A stretch of DNA of 64,000 bases from Acidobacteriota bacterium (GCA_016208495.1 JACQXX010000028.1:1-64000); one strand, 5' to 3'. Numbered from the stretch's first letter, positions 16,303 through 25,041 are shown. The notes: generated by a model from the sequence alone, not told the origin. Numbers and translations are program-made.

Positions 16303-16908
16303 ATGCTGAAAGGAAATGGTTCAAATCACTTCCAGTTGAAATCATTTGGGTTTGCGATCATCATTTTATTGTGTGGAGCGGGTGTCATTTTCGCCAAAGC
16401 ACCAAAATCGAGGGTCGTGCAAGATTCCTCAAAACAGACATCGGACATCAACTCAAACTTCAAGTTTCCCCCAAGAGACCTGTTTAAAGATGAGTCGCAA
16501 CTACGCAAACCCAACCCAGTTGAGCCAGTTCCGTACCCGTCACTTCCAGAGCGTCAACAACTCTATCGAACCGGTTTGGTAAAAGGACCGACGCCGCTGG
16601 TTCAATACCTGATGACCGAGGTTGATATTGTGGGCATGTATCGGACCCAAAGATCAGCCGGGGCGATGCTCAAGGTCAAGGGTGGGTCCACTGTGATTGG
16701 GGCGCGGGTCGGAGATTTATTCTTCAACGGACCAATTCAACAAATTCTTGTCTACACCGACAAAAAACAGGGCGATGAAGGCGGGCCAGCTCTTTTGCCT
16801 GGTCAGCCAGCCGGTGAAATAAAGTGCGATCAGGTGACCAGCTACAGTGATGGAACACAACAACATAAAGTGGTCACCCTGACTTATATTCCACGTCGCT
16901 CACTTTAG
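16303..16908 (+). CDS. PilP-like periplasmic protein, second copy
   Basis: A 201-residue paralogue of the upstream PilP-like protein. It shares the GPTPLVQYLMTEVDIVGMYRTQ block, VIGARVGDLFFNGPIQ, the PALLPGQPAGEIKC block and a YIPRR end, and has its own signal peptide. By eye more than half of the residues agree, with most divergence in the linker and last strand. GGAGG stands just before the ATG. The tandem pair could form a mixed ring or serve different secretins; only one secretin is visible here. Confidence 0.82.
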   Translation: MLKGNGSNHFQLKSFGFAIIILLCGAGVIFAKAPKSRVVQDSSKQTSDINSNFKFPPRDLFKDESQLRKPNPVEPVPYPSLPERQQLYRTGLVKGPTPLVQYLMTEVDIVGMYRTQRSAGAMLKVKGGSTVIGARVGDLFFNGPIQQILVYTDKKQGDEGGPALLPGQPAGEIKCDQVTSYSDGTQQHKVVTLTYIPRRSL

Positions 16909-16989
16909 ATAATGACACTGAATCCAGAGCAAAGGGTAATGTAAGTTCTGTGAGAACATTCTTTCCGACACATTTGAGGAGGTATTCCT

Positions 16990-19581
16990 ATGCCTAGCTG
17001 TTACCGCGTGTGCATGGCTGTGGCGCTAGCTTTTATTGCAGGGTGGACCAACATTGCAGCAGCCGTTGTCCCCCAACAGGCGGAAGGCGATCTGGCGATG
17101 GTCACCGCCCTGAAGGTTCAACCGGCAGATGCCCAAAAAGCAAAAGTGGTTCTTGAAGGCACCGCCCATTTTGATTACACCGTGCTGCGTCCTGAATCAC
17201 GACTGATCACGGTTGATCTGTACGGTGTGGATACATCAAAGCTTCAACCAACAAACCCAGGCGGAGGCCGCTTGATTGAAGCAATTCAGGTGAAATCAGT
17301 GGGGTTGCCTGGAAAAGTAGCTGCACGTGTTGAAATTCAATTGCTTCAACCCTGTGAAGTGAAGTCTCAGTTTGAACAAGCCACTCATACCCTGATCCTT
17401 GAATTAAAGCTCCAGGGGACAATGACCAGTGATGCGACCTCTGACTCGCCAGCACTGGATGCCAAGAAAGCGGTTGCGACAGCAACTGGAACAACCATCC
17501 AGGCCATTGAAACCGCTACGACCACCGATCAGTTTGAGGCTCAAATCAAAACTGATGGTCGAGTTCATTTCAAACACTTCTTACTTCACCAACCAGAGCG
17601 CTTAGTCATTGACCTTCAAGACGTTCAAAGTGCCATGCCACAACGAGTGGTAAGCATTAAGGATGATCGGGTTGAGCGTGTCCGGATTGGAAGTCCAAGT
17701 CCTGGCAATACCCGGATTGTGTTTGATTTGAGCCGGGAACATGAATATTCCGTGGTTGAAACGAATGCGGGATTAGTTGTGAAAGTGGGAACGTTGATTG
17801 CCAAAAATGAAACGAAGCCGGTTGTGAAACCAGCGGTGGCCACCGATGTGACCCGATCACGAAAGGCAGTTGATGAACCAAAGGAAACAACCCCGCTCGT
17901 GGCTTCCAACACGAAACTGACGGATGAGAAAGTAAGCCCAACTTCAAATTTAGCTGATTTGAAACCAGCGGCTTTTACTAAAGTCAACTCACCTGAACCT
18001 CCACCTGTAACTCCAGCAAAATCAGCCAGAGACAAGAAAGCTCAAGCTGGTCAATTTGGAGAACCAGGATTTGTCGGGCCACCGGTGAGCATTGACATCA
18101 CCAACGTTGACTTGAGCGATATTCTCCGGTTTTTATCTGACAACTATGATGTCAATTTTGTTTTGGATAAATCAGCCACCGGGGATATCAAGGTGACTTT
18201 GAAAGTCACGGATGTTCCGTGGAATCAAGTCCTGGAAGCTATTTTGCGGTCCAATCGGTTGGGATACCAAACCGAAGGAAAATTGATTCGCATTGCGACA
18301 TTGACTGCGTTTGCGGAAGAAGAAAAACAACGCACTGAACGAGCTGAAGCTGCCCGAAACAACATCCCAATGATTACTGAATACTTTAAGCTCAAATATG
18401 AGCGGGTGCTGGGTGGTCAATTGGGTGGTGGTGCTGCCGCAGGTGGTGGCGGCGGTGGTGGCGGCGCCGGTGGTGGAGTTGGACCAGGGAGCATTGGTGG
18501 AGTTGGTCTGCGACCAATTGTATCCCAGTCGTTATCCCAACGTGGTTCAATCTCAGTCAATCCACGTACCAACATGCTGATTGTCACTGACATTCCTGAA
18601 CGAGTTGAAAAAATCCGTCAAATCATCGCCCGGCTTGATGTGGCTGAGCCTCAGGTTGAAATCGAGGCCCGCATTGTTCAGGCTGATCGAACCTTCCTCC
18701 GGGATCTTGGTGTTCAGTTATTTACCGGGGTCGTTGCTCGACGTGGCGGTGGGGTTGGCTTTTCAACCGCTGGCGGGCAGTCCATCGGTTTTGGCTTTGG
18801 CGGAACTACAGATGGTGGAAACGGTATTATCCAGGGGACGTTTACCCCGCGTTCGTTTTTCGGACAGGGATTATCCGGAGCTGATAGTTTGTTCATTGGC
18901 CCTCTGGCTTCAGGCGCTATTGGGAACCTGAACCCGGCGAGTTCAGTGTTGAGTTTGACGACTGGGTTAATTGGCACTGGCTTCATTTCAGCCGCATTGA
19001 CCGCTGCTGAATCAAAGGGAATTGCCAAACAGATTTCGTCACCGAGAGTCACGGTTCAAAATAACTCAGAGGGCGAAATCATTTCTGGGACGTCAATTCC
19101 TTATACTGCCGCTCAAAATATTGGTGCGACCGCCATTTCAACCACAACGTTCCAGGAAGCAACGCTCGGTCTCAAAATCACTCCTCAAATTACAGTTGAG
19201 GGCAACGTGTTGTTGAGTCTTGAGTCCACAAATGACAGCGTCAATCAATCAATTACGGTCAATGGTCAACCTGCGATCAATCGGCAAAGCACAAAAACAT
19301 TGGTTTTAGTGCCAGATGGGGGAACAACCATCATCGGTGGTGTCAACGTTGATCGTGAAAGTGACTCAGTGAATCGAACCCCAGGGATTTCAAGCATTCC
19401 GTTGTTGGGTAACTTGTTTAAACAACGTTCAGTTCGACGCCAAACCACGGAATTACTTTTCTTCATCACCCCACGCATTTTCCGCGGTGAAAACTTCATT
19501 ACCAATGGAGTGCCACCAACCCCAGTCCCTGCACCTTCACCGGCTGGCGTTGACCAGTCAACAGTCGGAGGCCAGCCGTAA
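16990..19581 (+). CDS. pilQ: PilQ, outer-membrane secretin with AMIN domains
   Basis: An 863-residue secretin: signal peptide (about 1-26), two AMIN peptidoglycan-binding domains (about 35-145 and 170-265), a Pro/Lys-rich linker, a secretin/TonB short N-terminal domain (about 358-440, VDLSDILRFLSDNYDVNFVLDKS), an N1-type domain interrupted by a Gly-rich run (about 477-505), and a secretin barrel (about 560-840) with VEIEARIVQADRTFLRDLGVQ and the closing GGTTIIGGVN and IPLLGNLFK motifs. It forms the pilus exit channel. A GAGGAGG site lies about 7 nt before the ATG. Its stop overlaps the next start (TAATG). Confidence 0.95.
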   Translation: MPSCYRVCMAVALAFIAGWTNIAAAVVPQQAEGDLAMVTALKVQPADAQKAKVVLEGTAHFDYTVLRPESRLITVDLYGVDTSKLQPTNPGGGRLIEAIQVKSVGLPGKVAARVEIQLLQPCEVKSQFEQATHTLILELKLQGTMTSDATSDSPALDAKKAVATATGTTIQAIETATTTDQFEAQIKTDGRVHFKHFLLHQPERLVIDLQDVQSAMPQRVVSIKDDRVERVRIGSPSPGNTRIVFDLSREHEYSVVETNAGLVVKVGTLIAKNETKPVVKPAVATDVTRSRKAVDEPKETTPLVASNTKLTDEKVSPTSNLADLKPAAFTKVNSPEPPPVTPAKSARDKKAQAGQFGEPGFVGPPVSIDITNVDLSDILRFLSDNYDVNFVLDKSATGDIKVTLKVTDVPWNQVLEAILRSNRLGYQTEGKLIRIATLTAFAEEEKQRTERAEAARNNIPMITEYFKLKYERVLGGQLGGGAAAGGGGGGGGAGGGVGPGSIGGVGLRPIVSQSLSQRGSISVNPRTNMLIVTDIPERVEKIRQIIARLDVAEPQVEIEARIVQADRTFLRDLGVQLFTGVVARRGGGVGFSTAGGQSIGFGFGGTTDGGNGIIQGTFTPRSFFGQGLSGADSLFIGPLASGAIGNLNPASSVLSLTTGLIGTGFISAALTAAESKGIAKQISSPRVTVQNNSEGEIISGTSIPYTAAQNIGATAISTTTFQEATLGLKITPQITVEGNVLLSLESTNDSVNQSITVNGQPAINRQSTKTLVLVPDGGTTIIGGVNVDRESDSVNRTPGISSIPLLGNLFKQRSVRRQTTELLFFITPRIFRGENFITNGVPPTPVPAPSPAGVDQSTVGGQP

Positions 19582-19949
19582 TGTTTGCAGATCTTCTCAG
19601 GTCAATTATTGGGAGAGTCGAAGGAAGTCTCGGCGCATTGATCATGGGGTTGGATGGAATTGCGGTTGAGCAAGTCGAAGTTCAAAAATTGGACAAATCC
19701 GAGGCGCTCAACATGGTGGCTGCCGCGCATGCGACGCTCCTGCGAAATTCAATGCGCCTCACCTCAGACGTTGGGGTGGGGGCATTGAATGAGCTGACCG
19801 TCATGTCCACTGAAATGACCCTCGTTATGAAATTGATCAATCGAGAGTATTTTCTCTTAATTGCGATTCGGCCTGATGGAAACCTTGGAAGAGCCCGTTT
19901 TGAGCTCCGCAAAGCTCAGCTTCAAATTGCAGAAGAATTTTCAATTTGA
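19581..19949 (+). CDS. Roadblock/LC7-type protein (MglB-like)
   Basis: A 122-residue protein with a roadblock/LC7 pattern: an N-terminal helix, LGALIMGLDGIAVEQV, a long central helix, then VMSTEMTLVMKLINREYFLLIAIRPDGNLGRARFELRKA. Roadblock proteins of the MglB type act as regulators of MglA-like GTPases, which set cell polarity and control type IV pili in gliding bacteria. No MglA is visible here. The ATG overlaps the pilQ stop, so translation is likely coupled, and the gene ends just before a strong terminator, making it the last gene of the pil operon. Confidence 0.78.
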   Translation: MFADLLRSIIGRVEGSLGALIMGLDGIAVEQVEVQKLDKSEALNMVAAAHATLLRNSMRLTSDVGVGALNELTVMSTEMTLVMKLINREYFLLIAIRPDGNLGRARFELRKAQLQIAEEFSI

Positions 19950-19969
19950 CGCCAGTCCCTTCGAAAAAA

Positions 19970-20007
19970 CCCCCTACTTTAGGTACCTAAAGTAGGGGGT
20001 TTTTTTT
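19970..20007 (+). terminator. Strong intrinsic terminator of the pil operon
   Basis: Positions 19970-19999 are a perfect 30-nt palindrome starting CCCCCTACTTTAGG, followed by eight T residues and preceded by six A residues. This is a textbook Rho-independent terminator that could work in both directions. It lies about 20 nt after the stop of the roadblock gene. Confidence 0.95.
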
Positions 20008-20214
20008 GCCTGTATTCAATTTTTCCAATTGCGAAAAGCGAAATCTACTGGTGTGAGTTGGAGTCCTCAGGGTGGGAGAACGTAAGGTGATTCAAGGAGA
20101 GGGGTTTCGCTGACTATTGACCCAGTTTACAGCCTTTGATTCCTAAAAATAATCACTACTCAGGAGCAAATCTTTCGCCAGCCAAAAAATTGAGCGAAGT
20201 TCTGATTGTTGACT

Positions 20215-20320
20215 AATACCATTTTGGAATGAAGCCATCGTATCAGAGAACAGTTAAATTATTTGATCAAATAGAGTTAGTGGACTACTGACTACGATCT
20301 ACTGACTACAAACTGGTATA
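20215..20320. mobile_element. MITE-like dispersed element, copy A
   Basis: About 105 bp bounded by AATACCATTTTGG and AAACTGGTATA, which are imperfect inverted repeats. Inside is GAACAGTTAA, an AT-rich stretch and TGACTAC repeats. The whole stretch aligns with 56713-56818 at roughly 70% identity by eye. It ends 10 nt from the stop of the DivIC-like gene. No coding capacity is seen, so any transposase would act in trans. Confidence 0.65.
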
Positions 20321-20330
20321 AAAACAAGTA

Positions 20331-20708
20331 TCACGGGTGTGTACAGGGAGCATCGGGTAAAATCACCACAACTTCATTTTGTTTCACCATACCCATTTTT
20401 CGAGCTGCATGCTCAATAGAGACCGGGTTGGAAGAGAGATCCTGTATGTCACGGTTGAGTTTTTGAATTTCAATTTGTTTGATGTTCAGTTGCTGTTGCA
20501 CAGCCAGTTGCGAGTGGTGAGCCTGGAGGAGCTCCTGTTGAGTCCTCACCCCAACCGAAACACACAATCCGCCCAATGCCAGCAAAATCATGGTTGAGAT
20601 CAACGGAAACGAAAAAACCGGTTGCGTTACCTGGCTCAGCGTAAACTGAATTGGCTTCTCGAGCGAAGTAACCGGGGAAACAGTGCGGGTAAGTTCAACG
20701 TGATTCAA
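20331..20708 (-). CDS. DivIC/FtsB-family septum formation protein
   Basis: A 125-residue bitopic protein: a cytoplasmic N-terminus, one membrane segment (about residues 34-53), a coiled coil (about 58-92) rich in Gln/Leu, and the family ending NPVSIEHAARKMGMVKQNEVVVILP. FtsB/DivIC proteins join FtsL and FtsQ/DivIB in the divisome. It uses a TTG start at 20708, supported by a GGAGG about 6 nt upstream. It is isolated from other division genes here. Confidence 0.85.
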   Translation of the reverse strand: MNHVELTRTVSPVTSLEKPIQFTLSQVTQPVFSFPLISTMILLALGGLCVSVGVRTQQELLQAHHSQLAVQQQLNIKQIEIQKLNRDIQDLSSNPVSIEHAARKMGMVKQNEVVVILPDAPCTHP

Positions 20709-21282
20709 AATACACCTCCAACCTGTCGCAAAAATTCGAAGGAAAAGAAAAGAAAAGTACTAGGTAATACAGTGGAGAATTACCATGGAATACAGAAGAA
20801 AGCCAAATTAAAGTTGATTAAAAACCAGAAACCCCTGGGTGATAAGAAGGAGAGGAAGGACCCTTGGTAGAGCAGAAAAGTACCATGACTTTTCTGGAAA
20901 AGGCAATACAAAATTCTAGTAATTTCTTGCAATTGAGATGTATTTACTTCATATATATGGATTTATTAAGGTAAAGGTAAGAAATTCGAGTCAGATTTAA
21001 AAACGTAATTAAAAGAGCCATAGCCGGGAATGAGTTGGAATGTGGCGTGAAAATAATTTAAATTTGTTTTGAAAAAATCAAAGAAAAAAAAGAGAAAAAT
21101 AAAAAAGATTAATAGAGATAAAATTGAGCAATTCTGCACCAGATCGAGGGAATCCCTAAAACCAAAAGGATAAAAGGGAGTCGAACTTGAAAAAAAGAGT
21201 GTCTTCACTTGAAAATTAACTCAATGGCAAAGCCAAAAAACAAAACCAGAATGCAACAGGAAAAGGAAGTGGTGGAACCGAT
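20709..21282. other. AT-rich, purine-biased intergenic region
   Basis: About 570 nt with much higher A content on the plus strand than its surroundings, including long GAAAAG/AAAAAG-type runs at about 20740-20840 and 21060-21110. One short minus-strand frame here encodes an implausible Phe-rich peptide and is not called. It lies between divergent genes and must contain their promoters. I see no tRNA or recognisable riboswitch. Confidence 0.45.
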
Positions 21283-21651
21283 ATGGAGCAATTGAATCAA
21301 CCATCCCTCGAAAGAAGTACCATGTATCAAACTCTGTTAGCCGATTTTATTGAGGTCTTGCCAGATCGGCTGAAAGCCAGTGACCAATTCATTCAAGGGT
21401 TTCACCAGGCACCAGAACCACCCTCGATGATTGAGGTTTATCCTCAACAAAACCAGGGAGCGTGGATACTGGTCAAATGGCCTGAGATTCGACTGGAAGT
21501 GTTTACCTACCCGGCCAAAAACCTGGTTACTCTGGATCTGTACGCACCAAAAGAAATGGATCTTGACGCCCTCTTCAGAAAACTCGTCGGCTATTTCGAA
21601 CCTTCAGTCATTCGGAAAACAATTTTGTCTCGCGGGATTTTGGATGCTTAG
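21283..21651 (+). CDS. AdoMet-decarboxylase (SpeD)-like small protein, probably without the pyruvoyl site
   Basis: A 122-residue protein whose second half resembles bacterial SpeD: WILVKWPEIRLEVFTYPAKN, LDLYAPKEMDLDALFRKLVGYFEPS and a final ILSRGI match the SIHTWPE..VDVFTC..LKEAF.P..V....RG order of the proenzyme. The Ser that self-cleaves to make pyruvoyl (in ESHLSIHTWPE) is not found; GAWILVKWPE stands there. If related, it is an inactive or repurposed homologue. The family match is by eye and could be chance. The start could be the ATG at 21283 or 21322. Confidence 0.5.
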   Translation: MEQLNQPSLERSTMYQTLLADFIEVLPDRLKASDQFIQGFHQAPEPPSMIEVYPQQNQGAWILVKWPEIRLEVFTYPAKNLVTLDLYAPKEMDLDALFRKLVGYFEPSVIRKTILSRGILDA

Positions 21652-21857
21652 CCCATTCGCAGAGTGAAGCGACTTTCAAAAAATTGCTTTTCACGACTGA
21701 GAATACGCTGTTAATATCCTCTACACCTCACCTTCCAGGTACAAAATCAATTCAATCCATTTGCCATACAACCTCACGCCATGTTCTCAGATAGAGTTTG
21801 GACTGTCATTTCGACCAATTAACTGAATCCACAACCTTATCCACGCGGAGAAAACAT

Positions 21858-22340
21858 ATGCCAGGGTTTTGCGATAGCTGTGATGAGCGATCAGATCGAC
21901 TTTTCGACATTACCCGTGTCCCCGAATTTGCCGAAGTCGTCCGGAGCTTAAATTACCGCACGGTATGCCAGGCTTGTTACGATGACTTGCTGGAAGAAAG
22001 CAAACAGCCAGCACCCCCAGTTGATGAAGAAGAGCGCCGGGGAGAAAAGCGACTCCCGGTTAACCTGGAGGTGCAAATTGAAGGGACCAGTCGAGAGGGA
22101 ATTCCGTTCAGAGAAAAAACCATCACCGAAGATGTCAGCTTGAATGGTGCCAAAATTATTACCCACCAGGATATTGAAGCCGGCAGTGTCTTAAAATTTA
22201 CGGTTGTGGACTCAGATTTCGAGACTTCCGCCATCGTTGAGGTGGTTTGGAAGTTAGGGGTTGGTAAAACCGCCGGCCTGAAATTTGTCGAACAAAATAC
22301 ACACTGGAAACACCTCTTACAGCGTCAGGGAATACTCTAG
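21858..22340 (+). CDS. PilZ-domain protein with an N-terminal zinc finger
   Basis: A 160-residue protein. The N-terminal part has C5-x2-C8 and C37-x2-C40, a likely zinc-binding knuckle pair. The C-terminal PilZ domain (about residues 60-155) keeps both c-di-GMP motifs: RGEKR (RxxxR) and DVSLNG (DxSxxG). It should therefore bind cyclic-di-GMP and act as an effector, perhaps on motility or surface functions. The ATG at 21858 places the Cys pair at the N-terminus; an upstream in-frame ATG at 21798 is less likely. The zinc module next to PilZ is uncommon. Confidence 0.87.
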   Translation: MPGFCDSCDERSDRLFDITRVPEFAEVVRSLNYRTVCQACYDDLLEESKQPAPPVDEEERRGEKRLPVNLEVQIEGTSREGIPFREKTITEDVSLNGAKIITHQDIEAGSVLKFTVVDSDFETSAIVEVVWKLGVGKTAGLKFVEQNTHWKHLLQRQGIL

Positions 22341-22419
22341 CGGGATTGCCCGGAAGTTTTTCAAACCAGGCCAGACCGGGTTCGTCCATCAACAAACTAC
22401 CAACCAACAAAGGAACTCT

Positions 22420-23577
22420 ATGATTAAATCGGCAGAGGTTGTTATCATCGGCGGAGGTGTTATTGGCTGTAGTATTGCTTATTACCTGACCCAGTTCGGG
22501 TGCAAGGATGTTGTTATCCTGGAACGCGAGACCTTTCAGGGAAAGCATTCGACTGGTCGGAGTGCTGGTGGAGTTCGGCAACAATTTGCCACCCCGGTCA
22601 ATATCCGCATGTCGGTATTTTCAATTGATGTCTTTTCCCAATTTAAGGAGATGACCGGACAGGATCCTGAGTATCACCCCTTTGGCTATTTATTTATGGC
22701 GACGCAGCCAGAGCATATTGAATATTTGCAGGCCAATATGAAAGTACAGCAGCAGGAAGGGGTACCAGTTCAATTTGTCAGCCGGGATGATATCCGGGAA
22801 ATGGTGCCACAACTCTTTACTGAGGACTTGGTGGGCGGAAGTTTTTGCCCGACAGATGGTTTTGTTGATCCATACAGTGTCATGCAGGGATTCAACCATA
22901 AAGCGCGTGAACAAGGGGCGCGAATCCTGTTGGAAACGGAAGTAACCAATATATTGACGCAATCAGGTCGGGTCACGGGTGTTGAAACCAACCATGGCAC
23001 TGTCTCGACCCGCACCGTGATTAATGCTTCCGGTCCCTGGGCCCGGATCACAGCCGGATGGGTGGGGATTGACCTTCCCGTTCAACCAACTCGTCGGCAA
23101 CTGGTCAATACCGAGAAATTTGACGAGCTTCCGATGGAACTCCCCATGCTGATTGACATGAGCAATGGGTGTTATATGCGCAAAGAATCAGGTGGAGTAA
23201 TGATCGGTTGGGCTGATCCAGATGAGCCTCCAAGCTTTAACACTGTTTTTGATCCGGATTTTGTTGACGTGATTGTTGAAAAAGCACTCCCACGGATGCC
23301 GTGTCTCGAAAATGCCGGGATAAATCTTCGAAGGTGTTGGGGTGGCCTCTATTCTATTTCACCTGATCACCATGCGATTGTTGGCCCGGTACCAAACCTG
23401 GAAGGGTTTTACCTCTGCAACGGTTTTAGTGGGCATGGCATTATGCATTCACCAGCCATGGGCATTTCAATTGCGGAAATGGTCATGTTTGGTGAATCGA
23501 GAACCCTGAATGTGTCTGAGTTGAAGGTGGACCGATTTGAAAAAGGTGAACTGTTGCACGAAACAGCCGTGATTTAA
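22420..23577 (+). CDS. FAD-dependent oxidoreductase of the DAO family (sarcosine/D-amino-acid oxidase-like)
   Basis: A 385-residue flavoenzyme. The N-terminal GGGVIGCSIAYYL dinucleotide motif starts at residue 11, followed by VILERETFQGKHSTGRSAGGVRQQF, where family members bind FAD. NASGPWARITAGWVG and the C-terminal GPVPNLEGFYLCNGFSGHGIMHSPAMG block are typical of sarcosine oxidase beta/glycine oxidase-type enzymes. It probably oxidises a secondary or D-amino acid; the substrate cannot be set. AAGGA precedes the ATG by about 5 nt. A good terminator follows the gene. Confidence 0.9.
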   Translation: MIKSAEVVIIGGGVIGCSIAYYLTQFGCKDVVILERETFQGKHSTGRSAGGVRQQFATPVNIRMSVFSIDVFSQFKEMTGQDPEYHPFGYLFMATQPEHIEYLQANMKVQQQEGVPVQFVSRDDIREMVPQLFTEDLVGGSFCPTDGFVDPYSVMQGFNHKAREQGARILLETEVTNILTQSGRVTGVETNHGTVSTRTVINASGPWARITAGWVGIDLPVQPTRRQLVNTEKFDELPMELPMLIDMSNGCYMRKESGGVMIGWADPDEPPSFNTVFDPDFVDVIVEKALPRMPCLENAGINLRRCWGGLYSISPDHHAIVGPVPNLEGFYLCNGFSGHGIMHSPAMGISIAEMVMFGESRTLNVSELKVDRFEKGELLHETAVI

Positions 23578-23604
23578 TCAGTTCGACCTGTGCGTTGCGC
23601 AACC

Positions 23605-23647
23605 AAAGGGAAGGTGTTTCATTTCGGGTGAAACAATTTCCCTTTTT
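23605..23647 (+). terminator. Intrinsic terminator after the DAO-family gene
   Basis: AAAGGGAA pairs with TTCCCTTT, and inside it GTTTCA pairs with TGAAAC, around a short TTTCGGG loop, ending in a T5 run. The stem starts 28 nt after the stop codon. Confidence 0.88.
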
Positions 23648-23763
23648 GCCATTATAGGGTTGTTTTCACCAGCCGGCACTCCAGGATGGTTGCACCCAAT
23701 GTGGAAAGTCAGTACATTTTCGATCCCAATATCTCAAACTCCCTCACCCTGAACCATCATTTT

Positions 23764-24933
23764 ATGCCTCAAACCATTTCCATTCTGGGTTCAACTGGCT
23801 CCATTGGATGCAGTACCCTTGACGTCATTACCCATCTCTCCCCACGCTTTGAAGTGACTGCTTTGAGCGCTGGCAATAATGTTGCCGTGCTGGCCGAACA
23901 AATCAAAGCCTATCATCCACAGTTTGTTGCGGTTGGTACTGCGCAGGCGGCTGATCAATTGAGGAATCTGGTCAAAAATGATTACTCGGGTGATATTGGA
24001 ATTGGGATGGAGGGCATGGTCGCCGTTGCCAGTTACCCTGGAACTGAATGTGTGATCTCGGCCACAGTTGGTGGGCGTGGGCTTTTACCAACCCTCAAGG
24101 CAATTGAACTTGGCCGGCGGGTGGGGATTGCCAATAAAGAGCCCCTTGTGATGGCTGGTGAACTGATGACCCGCGTTGCCCAGGAATCTGGGGCTGAAAT
24201 CCTGCCGATTGACAGCGAGCACAATGCCTTACACCAGTGCTTGCGGGGTGAGACGAGGAGCGAAGTCAGGCGACTCATTCTCACCGCCAGTGGTGGACCC
24301 TTTCGCAAAACGCCAATTGAGGAATTTGAACGATTAACGGTTGCCCAGGCATTAAAGCACCCGACCTGGCAAATGGGACCCAAGATTACGATTGATTCGG
24401 CTACCTTGATGAATAAAGGGTTGGAAGTCATCGAGGCGCGCTGGTTGTTTGGGATTGAACCTGGTCGGGTTGAGGTGATTGTCCACCCGCAATCAACCGT
24501 GCATTCAATGGTTGAGCTTGTTGATGGATCAGTGCTTGCCCAGCTTGGAGTCACTGATATGCGGCATCCGATTCAGTATGCCCTGACATACCCGGATCGC
24601 CTGCCGGCCAACTTACCGGCTTTGGATTTGGTGGGAATTGGAAAATTAGAGTTTGAGTTGCCGGATATGAAGCGGTTTCCCTGTCTCGGACTGGCATATC
24701 AAGCACTTCAGAGAGGCGGAACCATGCCGGCTGTGCTCAATGCCGCCAATGAAATCGCGGTGGCGGCTTTTTTGGCGGAGCGGATTCCCTTTATCGCCAT
24801 TCCACGGTTAATTGCTGAAGTGATGGACCGCCACCAAATTCAACCAACCTCTGATTTAGAAACAATTCTGACTGCTGACTACTGGGCAAGAACTGAAGCT
24901 GAGGGGTGGGTAACTCGTCAACTTAGTGGTTAG
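23764..24933 (+). CDS. dxr: 1-deoxy-D-xylulose 5-phosphate reductoisomerase
   Basis: A 389-residue enzyme of the non-mevalonate isoprenoid pathway that converts DXP to 2-C-methylerythritol 4-phosphate with NADPH. GSTGSIGCSTLDV (residues 8-20) binds NADPH. The metal and substrate residues lie in IDSEHNALHQCL, ASGGPFRKTP and GPKITIDSATLMNKGLEVIEA. Length is normal. The ATG at 23764 puts the Rossmann motif at the N-terminus. The final codons Leu-Ser-Gly-stop are written by a TTAGTGGTTAG repeat, so the natural C-terminus may have been altered slightly. Confidence 0.96.
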   Translation: MPQTISILGSTGSIGCSTLDVITHLSPRFEVTALSAGNNVAVLAEQIKAYHPQFVAVGTAQAADQLRNLVKNDYSGDIGIGMEGMVAVASYPGTECVISATVGGRGLLPTLKAIELGRRVGIANKEPLVMAGELMTRVAQESGAEILPIDSEHNALHQCLRGETRSEVRRLILTASGGPFRKTPIEEFERLTVAQALKHPTWQMGPKITIDSATLMNKGLEVIEARWLFGIEPGRVEVIVHPQSTVHSMVELVDGSVLAQLGVTDMRHPIQYALTYPDRLPANLPALDLVGIGKLEFELPDMKRFPCLGLAYQALQRGGTMPAVLNAANEIAVAAFLAERIPFIAIPRLIAEVMDRHQIQPTSDLETILTADYWARTEAEGWVTRQLSG

Positions 24934-24985
24934 TGGTTAGCTCCTGGTTCTTGGTTCTTCTTCGAAAGTATTGACTTCTAAGGGA
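24923..24985. repeat. TTAGTGGTTAG-family block, inverted copy at the dxr stop
   Basis: TTAGTGGTTAGTGGTTAG followed by CTCCTGGTTCTTGGTTCTTC, TTCGAAAGTATTGA and CTTCTAA is the reverse complement of the 52-bp unit at the window start. The dxr stop codon lies inside it. Confidence 0.85.
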
Positions 24986-25010
24986 GTCGGATGGAAATAT
25001 CATACCACCA

Positions 25011-25041
25011 GGGTTCAGGGTTCAGGGTTCAGGGTTCAGGG
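25011..25041. repeat. GGGTTCA heptamer array, about 4.4 copies
   Basis: Tandem GGGTTCA on the plus strand. Read on the minus strand, its first unit supplies the TGA stop (25036-25038) of the RsbU-like phosphatase gene. Confidence 0.95.

Noticed and set aside
20966-21208. 80-residue Phe-rich minus-strand frame
   Set aside because: It reads a purine-rich tract backwards, giving a run of Phe; no ribosome site or family match.
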